Positions 56,243 through 63,163 of a stretch of DNA of 64,000 nt are shown piece by piece. This DNA comes from Saprospiraceae bacterium. Its GTDB lineage: Bacteria; Bacteroidota; Bacteroidia; Chitinophagales; Saprospiraceae. The stretch is taken from assembly GCA_016715985.1 (NCBI GenBank), contig JADJXD010000001.1, positions 2,294,001 through 2,358,000 on the forward strand, written 5' to 3'. The first letter of the stretch is position 1. Each line of letters begins with the position of its first letter. The position numbers were made by a program, and so were the translations under genes. The notes below the pieces were generated by a model. That model saw only the letters and a list, made by a program, of their open reading frames with translations, was not told where the DNA came from and made no database searches.

Positions 56243-57065
56243 TTGAAATTATTTAAAGATTAAATCAATAATTTTGCGCCGGTCAGTCCGGAGTCATGCC
56301 ATAAATGTACAGAATACTACCCGTTGGTCGCAGTACAGATAAATACGGTATTAAAATTTGTAACCACAATCCTGTCTCTCCAAAAGGGAACAAGTTTTAT
56401 AATTCGAACACTAACCTTCACAAAATCACTAAAAATATCCAGATTACTCTTGAACATCACCATTACCAAGCTTTTTGTTATAGCTTAATGCCTCAAAAAT
56501 CCAACTGACCCGCCACACTAAGTGTCAGATACTGAAGCGTATTTTTACTTACTATTTTTTGACCATGCAATACTATATCACATTTTCTGCCCAAAGTTAC
56601 TAAAAATGGCTTGGTTATCAAATCAACGTTGTAAATTTTCGAATTACAAATGCTTGATGTATTGGATTGAAGTTGGAAACTTCGACCATCTGGGCTTTTA
56701 TTGCAAAGTTATAAAAATTCCGGCATTCAAGTATGCTATATGGCAAAGCCATAGCATCGCTTCGACGTAGGCTCAGCCTACGCCGAACGGGGGGTAAATA
56801 TAGGTAACAAAATTGAGCTGTTCAAAATTCATAGGATACCGGATCCCTGTTACATTTATTTGATCAGATAACGGTCAAAAACTGATACCATTGGAAGATA
56901 TAGCCTATTTCAGTCATCTTACCCATGCACAGGCAGCGTACACATGCGCATTTGTAAATGTCACCAACAATAATTTAACGGTATCCATACATTGTATTAT
57001 AATTATTTTTATTTAAGCTAAATTATGAAAAAAATATACTTTTGTTACTTTAAAAATATAAATAC
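56243..57065. other. 823-bp intergenic region containing a 95-bp repeat
   Basis: No convincing gene. The frames open at 56305-56508 and 56522-56770 have no family signature; the second runs into the 95-bp repeat. TACTTTTG at 57037 is a possible -7 box for the next gene. Confidence 0.5.
56700..56796 (+). repeat. 95-bp repeat, copy A
   Basis: It begins ATTGCAAAGTTATAAAAATT, continues CCGGCATTCAAGTATGCTAT, and ends CGACGTAGGCTCAGCCTACG followed by CCGAACGGGG. An internal hairpin CGTAGGCTCAGCCTACG is present. The next copy in the same orientation is at 58882. Confidence 0.88.
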
Positions 57066-58730
57066 ATGCAGTCATTATATAAAACAAAATATAAAATTAT
57101 CGAAGATGTTCATGAAGTATTTTTCCAAAAACATGGATATCTTACCTATGATAATCATACTTTAATTTACTATGATTATCATGATTTTAAAAAATTTACA
57201 ATCAGATTAGAAGATTGTAAAATCCATCTGATAAAATCTAATAAAAATTTAATAATAATCAACTACTTTGTCATTGACCATGAACCGGAAATTGCAGAAA
57301 TACAATCCTTAATTTTAACATTGGACGGAGAAAAAATAGATACTGATATTAATTTTACAACTCTGATAGATTCATCAGATAAGCTTGGTTTTATTGTCCA
57401 AAATTATGACCCCCTTAAACGGTTACCTATTTTTTCATTAATATCAAATGAACTGAATCATATTTGGAGTACAGAAAGTAATTATAGTGCTTCAGTTCAT
57501 TTTGACGAATACATTTTATTCAGTAATTCCAAAACTATAGGAAAAATTGATGAAGGAAATGGAAGCATTAAATGGGAATTTAATTTAATAGACTTGCCCC
57601 CTTTAAAGTTTAATAATGAGAATCAAAATGAAGCGTACGTTTTAAAATTATTAGGAATTTCGAATGAAAAGGTCTTTATATTGATATCAAATGATAAAAT
57701 ACTTTCATTGAGTTTACATTCAGGTAAAATTTGTGATCTCATTGAAGAAGAACCATTTTACATTCAGGGCCAAAGAAAAGAAATATTTAAAAATAGTATT
57801 CAGCTTGATAAACTAAATAATGAAATTGTACAATTAGACAGTTGTATACTTACGAAAATAAATCTGGCAACAAAAGAAATTAAGTCCGATATGGTAAATG
57901 AATTATATGAAAATATATTGTTGCCAATGCGAGATTTTGTTTTTAGTAAAAATTTTCTATTTTTTAAGATAATTTTAGATGTTAAGATAGGTATTATCAA
58001 TAGGAGATCCTGCAATCTAGAATATTGCTTTAATCTTGTTCCGTCAAAAAGATTTTTTAAACCCGTTGCACCTAATATTCTCCATTTCTCTAATGATAAG
58101 CTATATATTCATGATACACATAATCAAATACAGGTATTCAACTTTAAAGCTGAAGAAAATAAAAATATTTTACCTAATGAAAAAAAGAGTAATTTTTTGA
58201 AAATATTTTCAATTATTTCAATTCTTATTTTTGTTATTAGAATCACATATTTAATTTCAAACTATAACAATAAAAATCATAGCCAAATTCAAAGTAATTA
58301 TGATAGTTCTGTGGTTGGATCTTACGGAATTACCATGGAATTTCTTAAGGGAGTTGATAGTGAGATGGCTACAAAAGTTCAACTTTCAGCTCATGATGCA
58401 AAACTACCAGTCTATTCCATCCCATTAAATAAATTAGTAAATACCCACCTTGAACTTCGAAACAAATACGCGAAAAATGAAAAAGCCCAAAGGGTTGGAT
58501 TCTATTTGAGTTATGCTCATGCTTTGAAAGATTCCAAAGATAACTCAACATTACTTCACTATATAGAGAAAGAAAGATACGCTATTTACGCTTGGGAAGA
58601 GATGATATTAATGGGTGTCAATGATAGTATTCGCAAGGACTTAAATGTTTTAAGCAGCGTTACAGAATATATTAAGCAGGGTATATCAGCAGATGATGCA
58701 GTTCAAAAGTCTTTAAATTTATCTAAATAA
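57066..58730 (+). CDS. Unknown protein: propeller-like N-terminus, one membrane helix, helical C-terminus
   Basis: This is a 554-residue protein. About residues 1-375 have regularly spaced strands with Lys/Asn-rich loops and Trp (NHIWSTESNYSASVHFDEYI, KWEFNLIDLPPLKF), compatible with a PQQ- or WD-like beta-propeller, but no named repeat fits. A hydrophobic helix (IFSIISILIFVIRITYLIS) lies near 380-400. The last 150 residues are helical (for example SYAHALKDSKDNSTLLHYIE) and may be TPR-like. No signal peptide precedes, so the propeller would be cytoplasmic. It is very AT-rich and is bracketed by two 95-bp direct repeats, suggesting acquisition as a cassette. Confidence 0.65.
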   Translation: MQSLYKTKYKIIEDVHEVFFQKHGYLTYDNHTLIYYDYHDFKKFTIRLEDCKIHLIKSNKNLIIINYFVIDHEPEIAEIQSLILTLDGEKIDTDINFTTLIDSSDKLGFIVQNYDPLKRLPIFSLISNELNHIWSTESNYSASVHFDEYILFSNSKTIGKIDEGNGSIKWEFNLIDLPPLKFNNENQNEAYVLKLLGISNEKVFILISNDKILSLSLHSGKICDLIEEEPFYIQGQRKEIFKNSIQLDKLNNEIVQLDSCILTKINLATKEIKSDMVNELYENILLPMRDFVFSKNFLFFKIILDVKIGIINRRSCNLEYCFNLVPSKRFFKPVAPNILHFSNDKLYIHDTHNQIQVFNFKAEENKNILPNEKKSNFLKIFSIISILIFVIRITYLISNYNNKNHSQIQSNYDSSVVGSYGITMEFLKGVDSEMATKVQLSAHDAKLPVYSIPLNKLVNTHLELRNKYAKNEKAQRVGFYLSYAHALKDSKDNSTLLHYIEKERYAIYAWEEMILMGVNDSIRKDLNVLSSVTEYIKQGISADDAVQKSLNLSK

Positions 58731-58751
58731 ATCGCTATATCTCTCTGCTAA

Positions 58752-58834
58752 GTGTAGGCTGCGCATACGTCTGCGTTTAGTCAAATTTTTAATTTGCATA
58801 TTAACTTTTTCGCCATTCACTATCCATAAAATCT
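58752..58834 (+). repeat. CGTCTG/AAATTTTTAATTTG repeat, copy 2
   Basis: CATACGTCTGCGTTTAGTC, AAATTTTTAATTTGCATATT, AACTTTTTCGCCATTCAC and TATCCATAAAATC correspond to 53652-53735. Confidence 0.7.
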
Positions 58835-58881
58835 AAAAAGCACGGGACCGGTCTTTTGATTGAACTCCTGACCTCATTTTC

Positions 58882-58976
58882 ATTGCAAAGTTATAAAAAT
58901 TCCGGCATTCAAGTATGTTATAAGGCAAAGCCGCAGCAACACTTCGACGTAGGCGCAGCCTACGCCGAACGGGGGA
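58882..58976 (+). repeat. 95-bp repeat, copy B
   Basis: Nearly identical to copy A at 56700: ATTGCAAAGTTATAAAAATT, GGCATTCAAGTATG, CGACGTAGGCGCAGCCTACG and CCGAACGGGG. It directly precedes the toxin remnant. Confidence 0.88.
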
Positions 58977-58991
58977 TTACAATTATTTTGA

Positions 58992-59157
58992 CTAATTGTA
59001 AACATCCTTTCTATTTCCAAGCTGAATAATATCAACAAATCATCAAAAATGTTATATATTATTCTGTAATCACCTACACGAATTCGATAAGCTTCACTTC
59101 CCTTTAATTTTTTATAGTTTTTACAGCCACTTTTTTTATAGTAATTTTATAAGCCAC
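58992..59157 (-). pseudogene. RelE/ParE-type toxin remnant
   Basis: From GTG at 59157, 3 bp after the antitoxin stop, the minus strand reads VAYKITIKK, then, in a shifted frame, SGCKNYKKLKGSEAYRIRVG followed by DYRIIYNIFDDLLI, then, after another one-base loss, IQLGNRKDVYN and a stop at 58992. The core YRIRVGDYRIIY and the end NRKDVYN are the signature of RelE/ParE-type mRNA interferases or gyrase poisons. About 30 residues between strand 1 and the GCKxLKGSE segment are missing, and two frames are broken, so the toxin cannot be made whole. The antitoxin gene beside it is intact. Confidence 0.72.
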
Positions 59158-59160
59158 TAT

Positions 59161-59367
59161 TTATTTTTGTCTGTTTTGCTCAATCATCTTAAACGCTTCA
59201 TCAATGGGAATAGATGGCTCTGTGCATTTTACTGCTTCATCATACAGTTTGATATCCTCAAGTTCTTCTAACTCTTCCATTATTGCTTCGAAGTCTTTTA
59301 TTGGAAGTATTACGCTTAATTTTACACCTTTTATGTCTGTGATAAATTGTGGATTAATGGTCAACAT
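59161..59367 (-). CDS. Antitoxin of a type II toxin-antitoxin pair
   Basis: This is a 68-residue protein, LTINPQFITDIKGVKLSVIL, then PIKDFEAIMEELEELEDIKL, ending IPIDEAFKMIEQNRQK. An N-terminal beta strand and a helix-rich acidic middle followed by a positively charged tail fit the Phd/DUF2281-like antitoxins placed upstream of RelE-type toxins. The toxin remnant begins 3 bp after its stop codon. No DNA-binding domain is obvious at this length, so autoregulation is uncertain. It is intact although its toxin is decayed, which is expected for relics. Confidence 0.68.
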   Translation of the reverse strand: MLTINPQFITDIKGVKLSVILPIKDFEAIMEELEELEDIKLYDEAVKCTEPSIPIDEAFKMIEQNRQK

Positions 59368-59421
59368 AATTATATTTTTAGATTGAAACAGATATACGAA
59401 TTGAAAAGTTCCTAAATCTTA

Positions 59422-60522
59422 TTAGTCACCATCTTCAAAAAGATCAAACTCAAATCTTTCTTTCAACATCTTATTTACTATCTGATCGGCAAATCTTGTT
59501 GTTTCTGGCAATCGATAGTTTGGTGCCAACTTTAAAACCCATTTGATGCACGATTGTAAATCAATTTTATGCCCAATACTTACAAATACCGGTTTTACAT
59601 CATCTTGCGTTCTTAGAGCAACGCCTACTATTTCATCGGCGAAAGTTAGGTATTGATATGAACCTCTTGTTTTATCTAAATTGCCTTTATCAAAAGCGCC
59701 TACTAATCTAGTTTTGGCGCATCCTATAGTAGGAATGTCAAGTTCAATACCTAAGTGAGAAGCCATTCCTATACCATTGGGATGTGCAATACCATGACCA
59801 TCACATATTATAAGATCTGGTTTTATTTTCAATTTTTTATATACTTCAACGATAGGCGGAATCTCCCTAAAAGAAAACAAGCCTGGTATGTAAGGAAAAG
59901 TTACCTCCATAAAATGAGTGGATGATTCAACTACTTCCAATGTCAAAATGTCAAGCACTACTATGGCAGCTACCATTTGTTTTTTTTCATCATTGTAAGC
60001 GACATCACATCCTGCTATATATTTATATTCGCAACTAAGATACTCAAAAGGTTTACTAGCAAACTTTACTATTTTATGCTTTAATTCATTTTGAATAAGA
60101 TGGTATTTCAAAAAATCTACGTCATTATCATATATACCACTTTCCATATTCTTTTTTCTGGTGATTGCCCAAAGCATTTTGAGGGCATCATTTTTATAAA
60201 TTTTATTCATTCCTGCATATATCTCTACAGAATCATCATCTGAGCAACTTCTCCCTGGAATATTAATTATTTCTGTTACAAAATCATGCATTTTTGTATT
60301 ATCATTAATATACTCATCTAAGTCTAAATCTTTTAGAGAGATACTAAGGTTTATATCTATATTTTTGATATTTTGCTGGTTTTTATCATAAGAAATGTTA
60401 GAAATAAGAAACCCCATGTCATAAATTCTAATTAGTAAAGATTGGCTGCCAGTTAACTTTAACCAGTATCCACTTTCATGATTATTGACCCACATTACAT
60501 TATATTTATCTAAAGAATACAT
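59422..60522 (-). CDS. nfi: Endonuclease V with an extra N-terminal domain
   Basis: This is a 366-residue protein. Residues about 150-366 form a complete endonuclease V, which nicks near deoxyinosine from adenine deamination. The catalytic pattern is intact: AGCDVAYND (first Asp), GLFSFREIPPIVEVYKKL (Glu), PDLIICDGHGIAHPNGIGMA (second Asp) and GCAKTRLVGAF. The first 140-150 residues (WVNNHESGYWLKLTGSQSLL and so on) are an added domain I do not recognise, absent from the usual ~225-residue enzyme. The gene starts 3 bp after the stop of a deaminase-toxin fragment. In Bacillus, an endonuclease V gene (ywqL) likewise follows a deaminase-type toxin and its immunity gene, so the fused domain may be the immunity part. 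Confidence 0.88.
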   Translation of the reverse strand: MYSLDKYNVMWVNNHESGYWLKLTGSQSLLIRIYDMGFLISNISYDKNQQNIKNIDINLSISLKDLDLDEYINDNTKMHDFVTEIINIPGRSCSDDDSVEIYAGMNKIYKNDALKMLWAITRKKNMESGIYDNDVDFLKYHLIQNELKHKIVKFASKPFEYLSCEYKYIAGCDVAYNDEKKQMVAAIVVLDILTLEVVESSTHFMEVTFPYIPGLFSFREIPPIVEVYKKLKIKPDLIICDGHGIAHPNGIGMASHLGIELDIPTIGCAKTRLVGAFDKGNLDKTRGSYQYLTFADEIVGVALRTQDDVKPVFVSIGHKIDLQSCIKWVLKLAPNYRLPETTRFADQIVNKMLKERFEFDLFEDGD

Positions 60523-60525
60523 AAT

Positions 60526-60783
60526 TTAATTATCTATGACTATATTTAATTTTTTCAAAATATTATAGCAATGAGGACAAGGCATCATATGACCATGATT
60601 TGCTCCTTTTACAATAACCTTTACACCGTTTGAAACTAAATCTTGCAAAGAATTGACTACAATACCATTTGCTCTCATGTGATTTATGATGTCATTAACT
60701 ACCCAAATTTCAGCATGGACTCCTGGACGTTGACCAAATATATTTAGATTAAATTCATGAGACTACCTCACTTCCGGTAACCC
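60526..60783 (-). pseudogene. YwqJ-like deaminase toxin tip (orphan C-terminal fragment)
   Basis: The minus strand from 60762 to 60526 is open for 78 residues without an initiation codon: SHEFNLNIFGQRPGVHAEIW, VVNDIINHMRANG, then VKVIVKGANHGHMMPCPHCY and NILKKLNIVIDN. The pair of motifs HAE and PCPHC (zinc-binding His-Glu and PCxxC) defines the nucleic-acid deaminase fold as used in YwqJ-type polymorphic toxins. Upstream of an in-frame stop a different frame reads VTGSEVV, suggesting one more lost base. It begins right after the stop of the S9 peptidase, so the N-terminal delivery part is missing. It ends 3 bp before the endonuclease V start. Confidence 0.78.
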
Positions 60784-62688
60784 TTAAATAAGCGTCTCCT
60801 TCAGCCAGTCAAAAAAACTTCTCTGCCATATAATGGCGTTTTGTGGCTTGAGTATAAAATGATTTTCTTCCGGAAAGTAAAGCATTTTGCTTTTAATTTT
60901 TAACAACTGAGCAGCCTGAAAAGCTTCCTGTCCCTGACCGATCGGAACTCTGTAATCCTTACCACCTTGTATGATCAGGATAGGCGTTTCCCATTTCTGA
61001 ACATGGTTTATCGGGTTGAAATCCGTAAAGGCTTTTTGTGCCGCTTCGTTATTTTTTTCCCAATATGCGCCACCCATATCCCAGTTTACAAAAAACATTT
61101 CTTCTGTATTTCCATACATACTTTGGGTATTAAAAACACCATTGTGCGCAATAAATGTCTTAAATCTTCCTTCATGCGTACCTGCCAGATAATACACCGA
61201 GTACCCACCATAACTTGCTCCTACTGCCCCCAGTAAATTTCTGTTGACAAATGGTTCCCGCGACACGACATCAATGGCTGAAAGAAGGTCCCTGTGTGAT
61301 TGCCCGCCCCAGTCTTTACTGATTTGTTCATTCCATTCCACGCCATGTCCGGGCATTCCTCGTCTGTTGGGTGCGACAATGATATAACCTTGTGCTGCCA
61401 TAAGTTGTAAATTCCATCTGAAAGAATAAAACTGTGTAAGTGCACTTTGTGGACCACCCTGGCAATAAAGAATAGTCGGATATTTTTTAGCCGGATCAAA
61501 ATCAGGCGGGAAAATCAGGTATGTCAATATCTTCTTGCCATCTGTGGCATTGATGTATCTTTTTTCAACTTTACTGAGTTTGACAGTTTTATAGATGTCG
61601 TCATTTACTTTTGTGATCTGATTCCAGGTTTTTGTTTTGATATTGTAACTGAATATTTCAGCAGCGTGATTGAAGGCTGTTCGAGTTACGATGACCAGAT
61701 CACCATTTAAAGCTACCAAACCACTTATGTCAAAATCACCCTTTGTTATCTGGCTGACTACCGGCAGTTTTTTTGTCATTCCCGGATAATCCACTTCAAA
61801 CAACTGAATCGTACCATCTACAGGTGCCGTAAAATATATTTTTTTACCATCTGCACTCCACAAAAAGTTATTGACGGTTCCATCCCAGTCTTTTGTAAGA
61901 TTTATTTCAACATCATTTTTAAGTACAATTATGTCGTTTTTGTCCGCTTCATATCCATCTCTTTTCATTTGCAACCATGCCAATGCACCGTCCTTAGAAT
62001 ATAAGGGGTGCGTATCATAACCCGGGTTGTTTTTCGTCAGGTTGGATGTTTCTCCTGTTTCAAGGTTAAACAAATACAAATCTGTGTTGGTACTTAATGC
62101 AGCGTCTGTTCCATATTTTTTCTTGCTGACATATAGAATATTTTTACTGTCCGGACTCCAGATATAATCTTCATCACCCCCGAAAGGCTTCTGCGGGGAA
62201 TGAAATGCCTGATTCATCATAATGTCTGTCTCCGTAGTATCATCCGATTTTTTGTAAAAGACGTGGTTGAAAAGTCCGGTATTCCAGGCGTCCCAATGTC
62301 TGTAATCCAAAGTCTCGTAAATATAAACATTGGATTCGGGCATATCTTTATGAATGTGTTTGCCCTGAATATTTTTAAGCTGAACTTCTTTGTGATATAA
62401 TTTGTACAACCCGTCGGGAGACATATTTTTATCCGTCACCAGATCCTGATATTTTTCGATCATTGTGGCCTGACCTCCTGTGACAGGAATTGAATAGGTT
62501 TTGGTATATGATTTATTTTCTTCCAATGAAGGCGTTGTCACATTATAAATGACAGACTTCCCGTCTTTAGTTATTCCGATAGCTGATACACGTCCCAGTT
62601 TCCAGAGAAGATCAGGCGTCATGACATTTTGGGCGGAAAGCGTGATACTAAAAACAAAAGAAATCAATATGCTGATAAAAAACTTCAT
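60784..62688 (-). CDS. S9-family prolyl oligopeptidase / acylaminoacyl-peptidase-like protein
   Basis: This is a 634-residue exported peptidase with a signal peptide of about 19 residues (ending LSAQN). The N-terminal half is a beta-propeller with SPDGLYKLYHKEVQ, IWSPDSKNILYVSKKKYG and FLWSADGKKIYFTAPVDG. The C-terminal alpha/beta-hydrolase domain carries the nucleophile in GASYGGYSVYYLAG (GxSxGG), Asp in GGKDYRVPIGQG and His in PEENHFILK, so the triad is complete. It removes peptides from the N-terminus of oligopeptides, probably in the periplasm. The length is normal and the start ATG precedes the signal. Downstream lies the deaminase fragment. Confidence 0.92.
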   Translation of the reverse strand: MKFFISILISFVFSITLSAQNVMTPDLLWKLGRVSAIGITKDGKSVIYNVTTPSLEENKSYTKTYSIPVTGGQATMIEKYQDLVTDKNMSPDGLYKLYHKEVQLKNIQGKHIHKDMPESNVYIYETLDYRHWDAWNTGLFNHVFYKKSDDTTETDIMMNQAFHSPQKPFGGDEDYIWSPDSKNILYVSKKKYGTDAALSTNTDLYLFNLETGETSNLTKNNPGYDTHPLYSKDGALAWLQMKRDGYEADKNDIIVLKNDVEINLTKDWDGTVNNFLWSADGKKIYFTAPVDGTIQLFEVDYPGMTKKLPVVSQITKGDFDISGLVALNGDLVIVTRTAFNHAAEIFSYNIKTKTWNQITKVNDDIYKTVKLSKVEKRYINATDGKKILTYLIFPPDFDPAKKYPTILYCQGGPQSALTQFYSFRWNLQLMAAQGYIIVAPNRRGMPGHGVEWNEQISKDWGGQSHRDLLSAIDVVSREPFVNRNLLGAVGASYGGYSVYYLAGTHEGRFKTFIAHNGVFNTQSMYGNTEEMFFVNWDMGGAYWEKNNEAAQKAFTDFNPINHVQKWETPILIIQGGKDYRVPIGQGQEAFQAAQLLKIKSKMLYFPEENHFILKPQNAIIWQRSFFDWLKETLI

Positions 62689-63163
62689 AAATTCAATTTT
62701 TAAAATGGTAAAAAATTTGATATTTTCATTTCCTCAAAGAAATCTGAGAATGAAATGACGCCAAAAATAAAGTTTTTGAAATAAAAACCAGGTGTTTAAC
62801 ATAATTTTATGGGTCTTTATTGATTATGGTGTGTATAATAAAGCACAATTAATAAATAAGGTCCAAGCCATATAAAAAATATGCGAATGCCATACCTTAA
62901 GGTAGAATGCCAAAAAGCGTGGCCGTTCCGGTACGCGGAGCGATTTAGCGGAACTAGACTTTTTTGTTTACTTTTTTTCTGCGCTGCATTCCAAAGGAAT
63001 ATGCATGGCAATGAAAAAAAGTAAAAGCCTGTCGCGGCTTGAGCGACAAAGCCCGACAGTCGAAGAAATGTAGAATATTAAGACATCAGCATTTTCATGG
63101 ATTAAGGTAAAAACTGTGCGATATGTCATTTGTACTTTTTACGAAATCAATACCCACTTATTT
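62689..63163. other. 475-bp intergenic region with a strongly folded element
   Basis: No gene is supported. The frame open at 62817-63011 has no family signature and reads across the hairpins. The segment 62910-63060 is rich in inverted repeats (next entry). Confidence 0.55.
62910..63060. repeat. Multi-hairpin structured element
   Basis: It includes GTTCCG/CGGAAC, a 13-bp perfect inverted repeat TTTACTTTTTTTC/GAAAAAAAGTAAA (62967-62979 and 63013-63025) enclosing a small GCATTCC-AAA-GGAATATGC hairpin, and a CTGTCG-C-GGCTT/AAGCC-CGACAG stem (63029-63059). The density of stems suggests a repeat or structured RNA. No second copy is in the window. Confidence 0.5.

Larger units (their letters stand above)
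58731..58991. other. Repeat-filled intergenic stretch
   Basis: It contains copy 2 of the CGTCTG repeat (58752) and copy B of the 95-bp repeat (58882), then leads into the decayed toxin gene. No other feature is seen. Confidence 0.5.

Noticed and set aside
56305..56508. 67-codon frame upstream of the propeller gene
   Set aside because: No start context, no known motif, and composition like the surrounding intergenic DNA.
62817..63011. 64-codon minus-strand frame in the intergenic region before nadE
   Set aside because: It crosses the inverted repeats of the structured element, so it is better explained by the repeat than by a protein.
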